Source of the DNA: Hymenobacter sp. DG25A
Lineage (GTDB): Bacteria; Bacteroidota; Bacteroidia; Cytophagales; Hymenobacteraceae
DNA length: 64,000 bases
Direction of reading: 5' to 3'
NCBI RefSeq assembly: GCF_001280305.1
Contig: NZ_CP012623.1
Coordinates: forward strand, 1,116,001 to 1,180,000
This document shows, in pieces, positions 1-8,738 of this stretch. The notes beneath the pieces were generated by a model. The model was given only the letters and a program-made list of their open reading frames with translations. It was not told the DNA's origin and made no database searches. Numbering within the stretch: the first letter of the stretch is position 1; every line of letters begins with the position of its first letter. A program made the position numbers and the translations under genes.

Positions 1-35
1 ATGGATAATTGAAATATCAGGACGAGAATTAGACT

Positions 36-134
36 GTCATGTCGAGCGAAGTCGAGACATCTCGCGTGCTGAGGTTGTGGTGCTAATCACTATTTACCAC
101 ACTAGCGAGATGTCTCGACTTCGCTCGACATGAC
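36..134. repeat. Long perfect inverted repeat (family A, copy 1)
   Basis: Two 30-nt arms (36-65 and 105-134) are perfect reverse complements and enclose a 39-nt loop. The ends read GTCATGTCGAGCG. The loop shares its ends (CTAGTGTG and ACCACAACCTCAGCAC, in opposite orientation) with the element at 8739-8836, so both belong to one intergenic repeat family. It lies just downstream of the sigma-factor operon, so the transcript could fold it into a strong hairpin. It has no ORF; a non-autonomous palindromic element (REP/MITE-like) is the likeliest explanation. Confidence 0.8.
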
Positions 135-162
135 GCCTTAATATTCATGTGTTTATAAAACC

Positions 163-672
163 TTAGCGCGGGGCTGCCATGTCGCCGGGGCGAGGGCCGC
201 CGCGGCGCTCATCCAGGCGGTGCAGTACCTCGCGGGTGAATTCCCGCTCGGCCAGATACAGCCGGCCCACCTGCCGGATGGACAGCACTTTCTGAAACTT
301 ATCGAAGTACTCCTTTTCCAGATTCACTTCCTGCTGGCGCATGGCAAAGGCCTGGGTCAGGTTGTCCTTGATTTGCTGGTCCGTGAGGCCTTCGGGGTCG
401 CTGGTGCGCAACTGGCGCTGGCGGCGGTTCAGGTCGCGGCGCTTATCGGTAAACTCATTGTAGAGGGGCCAGAAGCGTTGGGCCTGGTCCTGGGTGAGCG
501 TGAGCTTATCAGTGAGGAACGCAATTTTGGCGTTTTCCAGGCGGGAGAGGCGTTCCTGGCGGTCGGGTTTCTGGGCCCAGGCGGAGGTATGCAGCAGCAG
601 GCCGGCCAGCAGAAGGAATGCTGCCAGACCAGGCTTTTTTACCCGGAGGAGAGAGGAGAGAGTAAGGGACAT
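163..672 (-). CDS. Periplasmic protein of an ECF sigma operon
   Basis: Predicted secreted protein of about 169 residues with a hydrophobic segment ending in TSAWAQ (signal peptidase I-like site), followed by an alpha-helical, strongly charged mature part (LTLTQDQAQRFWPLYNEF). This resembles the Spy/CpxP-like or LTXXQ type of helical periplasmic proteins, but the match is by general appearance only. I chose the ATG at 672, five bases after the stop of the preceding gene; an ATG at 693 would add seven residues and overlap that gene. It is the third gene of an operon with a sigma factor and a membrane protein, so a role in envelope stress sensing is inferred. The tail is rich in Arg, Gly and Pro. 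Confidence 0.7.
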   Translation of the reverse strand: MSLTLSSLLRVKKPGLAAFLLLAGLLLHTSAWAQKPDRQERLSRLENAKIAFLTDKLTLTQDQAQRFWPLYNEFTDKRRDLNRRQRQLRTSDPEGLTDQQIKDNLTQAFAMRQQEVNLEKEYFDKFQKVLSIRQVGRLYLAEREFTREVLHRLDERRGGPRPGDMAAPR

Positions 673-676
673 CAGC

Positions 677-1150
677 TTATAAATAAAGGTCATCGGTGGG
701 TTGCTCGTCCAGGATATCCTGCACTTCGGCCGAAGAGGCCTGCAGGAAACTGTCCGTTACGGTTTGGTCGGCGGTGCCGGGGAGCTCGGCTAGGTCCGGG
801 AGGGTTACGCGCTGGTCGCTGGCCAGCAGGTACTGCACCATTTCTGTGCGCGGTACATTGGCCAGGGCCATTGCGGCAGTGGCCTCCGTCGCAGGCTGAT
901 GCGGAGAAACCACCTGTTGGCTTAGGAAAAACGAAGTGGCAAAACCACCCAGCAGAACGGCCGAGGCCAGGGCAGTGCGCATGGGCCGGGAAAGGGCCAG
1001 CAGCCAACCGGGCATAGCCCACTCCGCCGCCGGTGCCGGCTGCACGCGCTCCAGCACGCGGTGCGGAAGCCGCTCAAAGTAGCCATCCGGGGGCGGAGCC
1101 AAGGGTGATGTCCGGCGGGGGTGGTCGTCCAGACGAAACGGGGTTTTCAT
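677..1150 (-). CDS. Single-TM protein, candidate anti-sigma factor
   Basis: 157 residues with about 55 cytoplasmic residues, one membrane segment (near residues 58-75, SAVLLGGFATSFFLSQQVV) and a periplasmic tail rich in acidic residues. No zinc-binding HxxxCxxC anti-sigma motif is visible. Position decides the call: it starts 30 bases after the ECF sigma factor gene and ends almost against the next gene, the usual place of the anti-sigma factor. Function is inferred from this topology and context only. Confidence 0.65.
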   Translation of the reverse strand: MKTPFRLDDHPRRTSPLAPPPDGYFERLPHRVLERVQPAPAAEWAMPGWLLALSRPMRTALASAVLLGGFATSFFLSQQVVSPHQPATEATAAMALANVPRTEMVQYLLASDQRVTLPDLAELPGTADQTVTDSFLQASSAEVQDILDEQPTDDLYL

Positions 1151-1180
1151 ATCGGTTAGAAGCCGCTAGGGCCGTGAGGT

Positions 1181-1726
1181 TTAATCGGAGTGGGTATTGA
1201 TGTACTGTTCAATCTTTTTGGCGGCGTGGTGGTAGGAGGCTTTCAGCGCGCCTACGCTGGTGCCGGTTACTTCTGCCATTTGCTCATAGGGCATTTCATC
1301 ATAGTAGCGCAGGTTGAACACCAGGCGCTGCTTATCCGGCAGCTGCAGAATGGCTTTTTGCAGCTTCAGCTCTATTTCGTCGCCGGCAATGGCGGGGTCG
1401 GCCTCCACCTTGGCGGCCAGCTCAGCCCCCACATCATTCAGCGGCAGAAAGAACTTGCGCCGCTTGCTACTCAGGAAGTTCAGGCACTCGTTGGTGGCAA
1501 TGCGGTAAATCCAGGTGTAGAGGGAGGCATCCTGGCGGAAGTTCTCCAGGTGCTTCCACACTTTAATAAACACATCCTGCGTCAGGTCGTCGGCGTCCTC
1601 GTGGTCAATCACCATTTTGCGCACGTGCCAGTACACCTTCGTCTGGTATTTGCGCACCAGCTGGTTGAAGGCCACGTTGCGGGCGGCCGGGTCCTGAAAC
1701 TTGAGTAGTATTTCCTGGTCTTCCAA
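1181..1726 (-). CDS. RNA polymerase sigma factor, ECF subfamily
   Basis: 181 residues with the two ECF regions: sigma-70 region 2 (DADDLTQDVFIKVWKHLENF, about residues 44-63, with YTWIYRIATN following) and region 4 (LPDKQRLVFNLRYYDEMPYE with a helix-turn-helix around 130-165). It would direct core RNA polymerase to a dedicated promoter set, probably for envelope or stress genes, and be held back by the membrane protein encoded next. The reading frame has no ATG near its 5' end; the first plausible start is TTG at 1726, giving EDQEILLKFQDP, and an in-frame TAG lies further upstream. Confidence 0.93.
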   Translation of the reverse strand: MEDQEILLKFQDPAARNVAFNQLVRKYQTKVYWHVRKMVIDHEDADDLTQDVFIKVWKHLENFRQDASLYTWIYRIATNECLNFLSSKRRKFFLPLNDVGAELAAKVEADPAIAGDEIELKLQKAILQLPDKQRLVFNLRYYDEMPYEQMAEVTGTSVGALKASYHHAAKKIEQYINTHSD

Positions 1727-1960
1727 ACAGGGTGCGGAGAGAGGTGACGGCGGCTTAGAGGCAAAAAGGTAGCCCGGGTTTAAAAGCCCGTTCGTTCTTT
1801 CTGATTTGGTGTGCTGGGCCTAGCTCACATAAAGATGGTATTGATTTAAAAAGTGATGCGGTGTGAGGGTGATTACCCGGAAAATTAAAACAGATAAATA
1901 TTAATTTATAGGAGAATGATTCTTACTCCTATTTTTACCCCGAAATCTACCTTCTGCGCT

Positions 1961-2611
1961 ATGAGCAATCTGATACAATTTGTTGCCAACCACGACGACC
2001 TATCCACTGACAAAGGCTTTCAATTCAAGTTCTACTGCGACAAATGCCGCAACGGCCACATGTCGCGGTTCCTGCCCAACAAAGTAGGTATTGCCGGGGA
2101 GTTGCTGCGGGCGGCCGGCAGCCTGTTCGGCGGTAGTTTCTACGATGCCGGCAACGCGGCCTACCATGTGCAGCGCGCCATTGGCGGCAAAGCCCACGAC
2201 GAGGCCCTGGAAAAAGCCGTGGAGGAAGGCAAGGTGTATTTCAAGCAGTGCACCCGCTGCGGCCACTGGGTGTGCCCCGACGTATGCTGGAACCACAAAG
2301 CCGGCCTCTGCGAAGACTGCGCCCCCGATGAGCACGAAGAGCTGGCCTCGCAGCAGGCCCAGGCCACCAGCGAGCAGATTCGCGAAAAAACCCGCGCCCA
2401 GGACTATACCAAAGAGCTGGATTTCCTGAACCGGAGCGGTATTGTGCAGTGCAAAAGCTGCAGCGCCAAGCTAAACCCCGACCAGAAATTCTGCCCCGAG
2501 TGCGGCACACCCAATGTTATAGCCCAACAAAAAGACCGGTTCTGCACCGGCTGCGGCTCTGCCATGAAACCCGAGCAGAAGTTCTGTGCCGACTGCGGGG
2601 CAAAAAACTAG
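1961..2611 (+). CDS. Zinc-ribbon protein
   Basis: 216 residues from the ATG at 1961. Four metal-binding cysteine clusters are visible: CDKC near the start, CTRCGHWVCPDVCWNHKAGL in the middle, and two C-terminal zinc ribbons (CKSCSAKLNPDQKFCPECG and CTGCGSAMKPEQKFCADCG) that are near-duplicates of each other. A charged helical stretch separates the middle and C-terminal zinc sites. No enzyme motif is seen, so a protein- or nucleic-acid-binding adaptor is the safest view. An ATG at 1916 lies in frame, but the AGGAG before it is only one base away, so I prefer the later start. Confidence 0.8.
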   Translation: MSNLIQFVANHDDLSTDKGFQFKFYCDKCRNGHMSRFLPNKVGIAGELLRAAGSLFGGSFYDAGNAAYHVQRAIGGKAHDEALEKAVEEGKVYFKQCTRCGHWVCPDVCWNHKAGLCEDCAPDEHEELASQQAQATSEQIREKTRAQDYTKELDFLNRSGIVQCKSCSAKLNPDQKFCPECGTPNVIAQQKDRFCTGCGSAMKPEQKFCADCGAKN

Positions 2612-2723
2612 CGGCTGCTTTTGGGTAAGGTGCAGCGCAAGGAATCATGGCGGTAGTCTGCTTTGCCAGGGATTAACCAGGCATAGTTCTCCACGAAGCC
2701 ACACTTTTTAGCAGCAAAAGGGG

Positions 2724-4421
2724 ATGAAAACGACCACCGCATGTCTGTTAATTAGCTGCTTGTTCCTGGGCGTTTCCTGCAAGCAGAAAAGCGCTGCGCC
2801 TTCCCGCGAGGTTATCAATCAGATAAACCTAAAGCGCGGTCCGGTCCTCACTTGTCGTTCCGTTGATAGAAAGTTTGGGGAAGTTGACTTTGAAACCTCC
2901 TGTGGCCCCAATACCAAAGAAGATTTCAATCTGGCCCTGAAGCTGCTGCATTCTTTTGAGTACGATGAGGCTGAGAAGGTTTTTGCGAAGGTTATTGATA
3001 TAAACCCAGGCTGTGCCATGGCTTATTGGGGGGCGGCCATGGCCAATTTTCACCCGCTCTGGGCCCCACCCACGGAGCCGGAATTAAAGAAGGGGTTAAA
3101 AGCCATTCACGTAGCTCAGTCAATTAAGGGTAAAACCAAGAAAGAGGCAGCGTATATCAACGCTCTGGCAGCCTTTTATCAGAACTGGGAGCAAGTACCA
3201 CATCAGGCCCGCTGCCAGGCTTTTGAAAAAGCCATGGCATCCCTGCACACCTCCTTCCCGGCAGATAAGGAGGCCGCCATCTTCTACGCGCTGGCGTTAA
3301 CCGCCGCTGCCGAACCTGCCGACAAGCAATTCGTGAAGCAGAAAAAAGCCGGACGCTTGCTGAATACCCTGTATCCCGACGAGCCCAATCACCCGGGGAT
3401 TATTCACTACATCATCCACACCTATGATTACCCGGAGCTGGCCGCGTTAGCATTGCCCGCCGCGCGGAAATATGCTTCCGTAGCCCCGGCTTCCGCCCAT
3501 GCCCAGCACATGCCTTCTCACATCTTTACCCGATTAGGCCTGTGGGAAGAATGCATCCAATCCAACAAAGCCTCTATTGCGGCGGCCCAGTGCTACGCCG
3601 AGACGGTGGGCATGAAAGGGCATTGGGACGAAGAACTACACGGGCTGGATTATTTGGTGTATGCCTATTTGCAAAGAGGAGAAAACACCCTGGCTAAACA
3701 GCAGTGGGACTATTTAAAAGGGATGAAGGAGGTAACTCCCCAAAACTTTAAAGTGGTCTATGCTTATGCGGCCATTCCGGCCCGCTATGTCCTCGAAAAC
3801 AAACGCTGGCGGGAAGCGGCTACTTTACCGGTTACCCGAGCCGGCTTTTCCTGGGAGGAGTATCCCTGGCAAAAAGCCATTATTCATTTCACCCGTTTGC
3901 TGGGCTTGGTGCACACCGGAAACCAGGTATCAGCCACCGCCGAATTGACCGAACTAAAACAGCTACGGAGCAAGCTGCTGAGTCAGAAAGATGCTTACAA
4001 AGCCAATCAAGTTGAAATTCAGATAGTTGCCTCCGAAGCCTGGCTGTGCTGGGGAGCGGGCAGGAACAGCGAGGCCCTGGTCCTAATGAAGAAGGCAGCT
4101 GAATTGGAAGACAAAACCGAGAAACACCCGGTTACGCCTTCCGAAGTACTTCCCGCCCGGGAACTGCTGGGCGACATGCTCCTGCAAATGAACCAGCCCC
4201 AGCAGGCGTTGGCGGCCTACGAGGCGAATCTGCAGAAGCATCCCAACCGCTTCAACGGGCTTTATGGCGCAGGCCAGGCCGCAGAAAAGTCGGGCAATCT
4301 GGCTAAAGCGGAACAGTACTACCAGCAATTGCTTCAGATAGCGAATACCGCAAATTCCGACAGGCCTGAATTGAATACGGCTAAGCAATTCATACAAATC
4401 CGTAAGAGCGTCCAAAGCTGA
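2724..4421 (+). CDS. TPR-repeat lipoprotein
   Basis: 565 residues. The N-terminus has a lipoprotein signal with a lipobox ending GVSC (Cys19), so the protein is probably anchored in the envelope. The rest is helical with tetratricopeptide-type repeats, clearest near residues 90-110 (AMAYWGAAMANFHPLW) and 495-545 (ALAAYEANLQKHP then AKAEQYYQQLL). Such proteins usually act as protein-protein scaffolds. It stands alone, converging with the transketolase C-terminal gene across a shared terminator. No catalytic motif is visible. Confidence 0.85.
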   Translation: MKTTTACLLISCLFLGVSCKQKSAAPSREVINQINLKRGPVLTCRSVDRKFGEVDFETSCGPNTKEDFNLALKLLHSFEYDEAEKVFAKVIDINPGCAMAYWGAAMANFHPLWAPPTEPELKKGLKAIHVAQSIKGKTKKEAAYINALAAFYQNWEQVPHQARCQAFEKAMASLHTSFPADKEAAIFYALALTAAAEPADKQFVKQKKAGRLLNTLYPDEPNHPGIIHYIIHTYDYPELAALALPAARKYASVAPASAHAQHMPSHIFTRLGLWEECIQSNKASIAAAQCYAETVGMKGHWDEELHGLDYLVYAYLQRGENTLAKQQWDYLKGMKEVTPQNFKVVYAYAAIPARYVLENKRWREAATLPVTRAGFSWEEYPWQKAIIHFTRLLGLVHTGNQVSATAELTELKQLRSKLLSQKDAYKANQVEIQIVASEAWLCWGAGRNSEALVLMKKAAELEDKTEKHPVTPSEVLPARELLGDMLLQMNQPQQALAAYEANLQKHPNRFNGLYGAGQAAEKSGNLAKAEQYYQQLLQIANTANSDRPELNTAKQFIQIRKSVQS

Positions 4422-4457
4422 GAGCAGCTTGCATAATGCCAAAGCTTCTAAACGCAT

Positions 4458-4494
4458 AAAGCCCCCGCAACAATGGCTGCGGGGGCTTTTGTTT
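4458..4494. terminator. Bidirectional intrinsic terminator
   Basis: GC-rich hairpin (GCCCCCGC / GCGGGGGC) with an A-run on the left and a T-run on the right, between the converging TPR lipoprotein and transketolase genes. It can stop transcripts from both sides. Confidence 0.85.
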
Positions 4495-4509
4495 GGATAG
4501 CGGGCTGAA

Positions 4510-5466
4510 TTACTTCCGGCGTGCCATTACCTTCTCTACCGCTGCTACAATAGCCGCTTCGTTCAAGCCATATTTCTCCATCAGCTGATCGGGCGTGCCG
4601 GATTCACCGAAGGAGTCGTTCACGGCTACCATTTCCAGGGGCAGGGGCTCTTCGCGGGCCAGCAGCTGGGCCACTGAGTCGCCGAGGCCACCGTTCATCT
4701 GGTGCTCTTCAGCGGTAACCACGCAGCGCGTCTTGCGCGCCGACTCCAGAATCAGCTGCGCATCCAGGGGCTTGATGGTGTGGATGTTGATGATTTCGGC
4801 GTTGATACCTTTCTCAGCCAGCAGCTTGCCGGCCAGGATGGCCTTCCACACCAGGTGGCCCGTAGCGAAGATGCTCACATCGGTGCCTTCGTTCAGCATA
4901 ACACCTTTGCCAATTTCAAACTCTTGGTCAGCGGGGGTGAAGTTGGGTACAACGGGGCGGCCGAAGCGGAGGTACACCGGGCCTTCGTATTCAGCAATGG
5001 CCAGCGTGGCGGCTTTGGTCTGGTTGTAGTCGCAGGGGTTGATGACGCACATGTGGGGCAGCATTTTCATCATGCCCACGTCTTCCAGAATCTGGTGGGT
5101 GGCGCCGTCTTCGCCCAGCGTGAGGCCCGCGTGCGAAGCGCAGATCTTCACGTTTTTGCCGGAGTAGGCAATGCTCTGCCGGATCTGGTCGTACACGCGG
5201 CCCGTGCTGAAGTTGGCGAAGGTGCCCGTGAAGGGGATTTTACCCCCGATGGTGAGGCCGGCGGCCAGACCCATCATGTTGGCTTCGGCAATGCCCACCT
5301 GGAAAAACCGCTCGGGGAAGTCCTTCACAAAGGCATCCATTTTCAGGGAGCCGATGAGGTCGGCGCAGAGGGCTACTACGTTGGGGTTGGTTTTGCCCAG
5401 CTCGTGCAGGCCCGCCCCAAAGCCGGAGCGCGTGTCTTTCGATTCGGTGTAGGGGAAGTCTTTCAT
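4510..5466 (-). CDS. Transketolase, C-terminal half
   Basis: 318 residues covering the pyrimidine-binding and C-terminal domains of a split transketolase. Visible family features are VGIAEANMMGLAAGL (with the conserved Glu that activates thiamine diphosphate), RFGRPVVP and the GGLGDSVAQLL stretch. With the N-terminal half (7621-8508) it would transfer two-carbon units in the non-oxidative pentose phosphate pathway. The split form is known in Bacteroidota, but the halves are normally adjacent; here two unrelated genes on the same strand lie between them. Confidence 0.92.
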   Translation of the reverse strand: MKDFPYTESKDTRSGFGAGLHELGKTNPNVVALCADLIGSLKMDAFVKDFPERFFQVGIAEANMMGLAAGLTIGGKIPFTGTFANFSTGRVYDQIRQSIAYSGKNVKICASHAGLTLGEDGATHQILEDVGMMKMLPHMCVINPCDYNQTKAATLAIAEYEGPVYLRFGRPVVPNFTPADQEFEIGKGVMLNEGTDVSIFATGHLVWKAILAGKLLAEKGINAEIINIHTIKPLDAQLILESARKTRCVVTAEEHQMNGGLGDSVAQLLAREEPLPLEMVAVNDSFGESGTPDQLMEKYGLNEAAIVAAVEKVMARRK

Positions 5467-5487
5467 GTGGTAAGAAGAGTGAGAAGG

Positions 5488-6072
5488 TTACTTTTTAGAA
5501 GCGAACTGCTCCCTGCGGTAGGCATCAAGTTCGGCTTGGTAAGTTGTGTTGCCAGGATGTTGCTGCACGCGGTTCCATTTCTCCAGCAGCTGCGGATCGT
5601 TGCGATGAAACACATGGAAAAGGGTAGGCTTGGGTACAAGCCAGACTCCAGCACACAGGGCGGCAATAATGGTGCTGCGCCGAAAAACAAGGCTCCTGGC
5701 CGGGGCACCCGCCCGGCGGGAGGCTAAGAACAGGCCCAGCAGGATAGCCAGGCTGCCGACTAAACCAATTTGAAGATGAAATCTGAAACCAGACCAGAAC
5801 ATGAGCGTGCCCAGTATGCCGATTATGCCGATGGAAAAAAGGATGCCGCTCCAGATTTTAAGCGCAGTTCCCTCGGTTGCCGGGGCGCCGTCCGCATTAG
5901 CCGATTTGGATGGCCCCTGAAAATAGCCCCCTATGAAATACAGCATAGTCAAAAGCCCCAGACTGACTACCAGTAGAAAATCACCACCTGTCACAAAAGC
6001 AAGGCGCATCATAAGGCCTACCAGCGCCACTATTGCAAAAGTCGTTTCCAGGAGGATAAAGGCTTTTTTCAT
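5488..6072 (-). CDS. Multi-spanning membrane protein of unknown function
   Basis: 194 residues with about four to five hydrophobic segments (near 5-25, 33-52, 78-95, 103-118 and a weaker one near 130-147) and a charged C-terminal tail of about 45 residues (FHRNDPQLLEKWNRVQ). I do not recognise the family. It starts 8 bases after the end of the VWA gene and precedes the transketolase C-terminal half by 21 bases, so it is probably co-transcribed with both. Confidence 0.7.
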   Translation of the reverse strand: MKKAFILLETTFAIVALVGLMMRLAFVTGGDFLLVVSLGLLTMLYFIGGYFQGPSKSANADGAPATEGTALKIWSGILFSIGIIGILGTLMFWSGFRFHLQIGLVGSLAILLGLFLASRRAGAPARSLVFRRSTIIAALCAGVWLVPKPTLFHVFHRNDPQLLEKWNRVQQHPGNTTYQAELDAYRREQFASKK

Positions 6073-6080
6073 CAGCTAAA

Positions 6081-7490
6081 CTATTTCCCAAACAAGCTAA
6101 CGGACGTAGTCTGCCCCGATTTAATCGTGAAACTGCGGGCATCGGTGAATTTGCTGCCGGTGGCATTTTTGGAGCGAAACACCAGCCGGTAATTCCCAGG
6201 CTGCAGGGGCACGTTCATTTTGCTGCTGCCGCCTTCGGGTAGGCTGTAAATCCACGTCTGGGAGTCGTCCTGATTGAGGCGGTAAATGCTGCCGTAGCCT
6301 TTCAGATCGGTAATGATGTTCAGGGTACCGGGAGCTTCGTACGTCACTATCGTTTCCTGGCCCTGCCGAATGGTGATATGGCGGGTAATGCGCGGCAGCG
6401 TCAGAATTTCCACCTCATACTTGCCCGTGAGCAGCTTTTGCCGGTTGCCGAAGGTGCGCGCTACCAGCGTGGCCGGCTCTCCGGCCTGCCGGATGACGGC
6501 CTGCATGGTGCCATAAGGGTTGGGCGAAAGCTGCGGCGACTGCAGCCACAACGTGCCCCGCGGCGATTTAAACGTGAGTACATTGGCTTTGCCGGGTTTC
6601 ACCTGCAGGTTATTGGCGCGCAGGGCCGGCACCGTATTAATAACCAGGTCGTAGCTCTGCAGCGGGTCGATGTCGAGGGCGTCGGGTTTGCCCTTGTCGT
6701 CGCGGTAGTGCACGTAGTTGTATTCAATGGCCCCCGTGATGTTGTTGATGAACGTCAGGTTCACGTTCGATTCTACCGGCCGGCCGTCGGCATCCGTCAG
6801 GTTAATGGCCACGGTGGTTTTGGCCAGCGTTTGCGCAATAACGTCGTTGAGAATGGTGCGGAAGGTTTTTACATCGGCCGCGTTGTAGTACTGACCCAGG
6901 CATTCCAGCTGCTTGCCAAACTCGTGCTCGGCCCCAATGCCAATCACAAAGGGCTTCAGAAATATGCGCTTGCGCTGCAGGGCAATGGAGGTAGCGCAGG
7001 GGTCGCCCTTGCACGATTCCAGCCCGTCGGTAATCAAAATCAGGACGTTGCGGCTGTTCTTGTCGGTGGGAAAGTCGCCGGCCGACTGCATCAGCGAGTA
7101 CGTGATGGGTGTGTTGCCCTGCGGCGTTATCTGCTTGAGCTTGTCCTTGATGGCGCGGGCATTCTTGGCGGCAAACGGCACCTCCAGCCGCGAGTCCTCG
7201 CAGTTGTTCTCCGATTTATCGTGCAGGTGGCCATACACGCGCAGACCCAACTCCAGATTGGGGTAGGCGTTGAGGGAGTCGGCCATTTTCGCCAGCAGCC
7301 GCTTGGCCACCTCCATGCGCGGCTCACCCTCCCACGGCGCCAGCATAGAACCCGAGGCATCCAGCAAAAACAAAATGCGGGTAGTGCGGGCCCTGACGGA
7401 AGGCTGGTTCTGGGCATGCAGGCTACTGCTCCCTAGCAGCAGGGCGCATAAAACCAGGAAGTATCGCAGGAAAACCGGTGGATAGCGCAT
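6081..7490 (-). CDS. Secreted von Willebrand factor A domain protein
   Basis: 469 residues with a signal peptide ending near SSLHAQ. A VWA domain follows (about residues 36-220) with an intact MIDAS motif DASGS at 44-48 for a divalent metal, then TPIT (near 124) and an ITDG stretch. The C-terminal half consists of beta-rich repeats with an RxxGxxxxL-like look and ends in a predicted beta-domain. Such proteins bind partner proteins through the metal site in the periplasm or at the surface. It sits between the two halves of transketolase, which has no obvious functional link. Confidence 0.88.
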   Translation of the reverse strand: MRYPPVFLRYFLVLCALLLGSSSLHAQNQPSVRARTTRILFLLDASGSMLAPWEGEPRMEVAKRLLAKMADSLNAYPNLELGLRVYGHLHDKSENNCEDSRLEVPFAAKNARAIKDKLKQITPQGNTPITYSLMQSAGDFPTDKNSRNVLILITDGLESCKGDPCATSIALQRKRIFLKPFVIGIGAEHEFGKQLECLGQYYNAADVKTFRTILNDVIAQTLAKTTVAINLTDADGRPVESNVNLTFINNITGAIEYNYVHYRDDKGKPDALDIDPLQSYDLVINTVPALRANNLQVKPGKANVLTFKSPRGTLWLQSPQLSPNPYGTMQAVIRQAGEPATLVARTFGNRQKLLTGKYEVEILTLPRITRHITIRQGQETIVTYEAPGTLNIITDLKGYGSIYRLNQDDSQTWIYSLPEGGSSKMNVPLQPGNYRLVFRSKNATGSKFTDARSFTIKSGQTTSVSLFGK

Positions 7491-7513
7491 AGAACAAGCC
7501 CAAGCCCCCGAGT

Positions 7514-7536
7514 GGCCCGCCCTATGAAGGCGGGCC
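7514..7536. other. Intergenic hairpin
   Basis: Perfect 8-bp stem (GGCCCGCC / GGCGGGCC) with a 7-base loop, 24 bases upstream of the VWA start. There is no T-run on the minus strand, so it is not a standard terminator; it could separate or attenuate expression of the downstream genes from the transketolase N-terminal half. Confidence 0.4.
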
Positions 7537-7620
7537 GGTATCTCGGTTCAGTAATATACTAGCTGCTGAAGAAGAAACGGAAGGATTTCTGCCGCAGTAT
7601 TTGAATTACCGAAAAGGAGC

Positions 7621-8508
7621 TTAGTAGTCGCTGCCGTGCTCTACGATGAGCTGCTGCAGGGCAATTTCCAGCTGCTCGTTGTTGGGTGCCACGCCATGCC
7701 ATTTGTGCGAGCCCATCATGAAATCAACGCCGAAACCCATTTGGGTATCCATCAGCACCATCACGGGTTTGCCCTGGCCCAGCATAGACTGTGCTTCTTC
7801 AATAGAAGCTATCAGCTTTGTCAGGTCGTTGCCGTCGGTTTCCAGCACTAGCCAGTTGAAGGCTTCAAACTTGGCGCGCAGGTTGCCCAAGCTCATTACC
7901 TTTTCGGTGGGGCCGTCAATCTGCTGGCCGTTGCGGTCTACAAAGGCAATGAGGTTGTCTACTTTATGGTGCGGGGCGTACATGGCCGCTTCCCATACCT
8001 GGCCTTCTTCCAACTCGCCGTCGCCCATCAGCACAAATACAGTGCGGTTGTCGCTGTTCAGCTTTTTAGCCTGGGCCGCGCCCGTGGCTACGCTCAGGCC
8101 CTGGCCCAGGGAGCCGGATGCAATGCGAATGCCGGGCAGGTGCTCGTGGGTGGCCGGGTGGCCCTGCAAACGGGAATTCAGCTTGCGGAAAGTAGCCAGC
8201 TCGCTCACCGGGAAGTAGCCCGAGCGGGCCAGCACCGAGTAGAATACCGGTGAAATGTGCCCATTAGAAAGGAAAAACAGGTCTTCGCCTACGCCATTCA
8301 TGGAGAAGCTGGGGTCGTGCTTCATCACCCGGAAATAGAGGGCAACCAGCAAATCGGTGCAGCCGAGGGAGCCGCCGGGGTGGCCGGAGTTTACGGCGTG
8401 CACCATGCGCACAATGTCGCGGCGCACCTGAGCGGCAATCTGTTGCAGCTCAGCAATGGTTTTTGGGTTGGCGGTAGCCTGGGCGGCGAGGGAAGTATCC
8501 TGCGACAT
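7621..8508 (-). CDS. Transketolase, N-terminal half
   Basis: 295 residues from the ATG at 8508 (upstream codons in the frame read as a poor, low-complexity leader). It holds the thiamine-diphosphate-binding domain: HSGHPGGSLG near residue 40, the GDG...N cofactor motif (GDGELEEGQVWEA), and an intact DRNGQQIDG stretch. It partners with the C-terminal half at 4510-5466, which contributes the other cofactor-binding domain. The stop is followed by about 130 bases with a hairpin before the VWA gene. Confidence 0.92.
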   Translation of the reverse strand: MSQDTSLAAQATANPKTIAELQQIAAQVRRDIVRMVHAVNSGHPGGSLGCTDLLVALYFRVMKHDPSFSMNGVGEDLFFLSNGHISPVFYSVLARSGYFPVSELATFRKLNSRLQGHPATHEHLPGIRIASGSLGQGLSVATGAAQAKKLNSDNRTVFVLMGDGELEEGQVWEAAMYAPHHKVDNLIAFVDRNGQQIDGPTEKVMSLGNLRAKFEAFNWLVLETDGNDLTKLIASIEEAQSMLGQGKPVMVLMDTQMGFGVDFMMGSHKWHGVAPNNEQLEIALQQLIVEHGSDY

Positions 8509-8635
8509 GGGTACGGAAGGAGAAGGTGGTTGCTTGGGCAAAGGTAGCAAGCTTCGCCGGAGGCGGAAATCCTTCTTGGCATTGACCACCGAATTCCGAC
8601 GGTTTATCCCTTCAGACAGCTGATAGGGCATAAAA

Positions 8636-8672
8636 ATCCCCTGCCCGCTAGCAAGAGGAGCGGACAGGGGAA
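8636..8672 (-). terminator. Intrinsic terminator of the bcp-lipocalin unit
   Basis: Hairpin with arms CCCCTGCCCGCT and AGCGGACAGGGG (one base bulged). On the minus strand it is followed by TTTTT, so it would end the transcript coming from the peroxiredoxin gene. Confidence 0.7.
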
Positions 8673-8738
8673 TTGAGCACAGAAGCTGACCTGGGTTATG
8701 TGGTCAGTTCAGGTCAGCTTCCAGTCAAAAATCAGAAC

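Noticed and set aside
36..134. The inverted repeat as a CRISPR or terminator
   Set aside because: One palindrome with unique loop, no repeat-spacer series; no T-run, and too long for a typical terminator.
220..1017. Plus-strand ORF opposite the sigma operon
   Set aside because: Opposite two co-directional genes of a recognisable sigma operon.
7514..7536. Hairpin as a terminator of transketolase
   Set aside because: No T-run on the minus strand; reported as a hairpin only.
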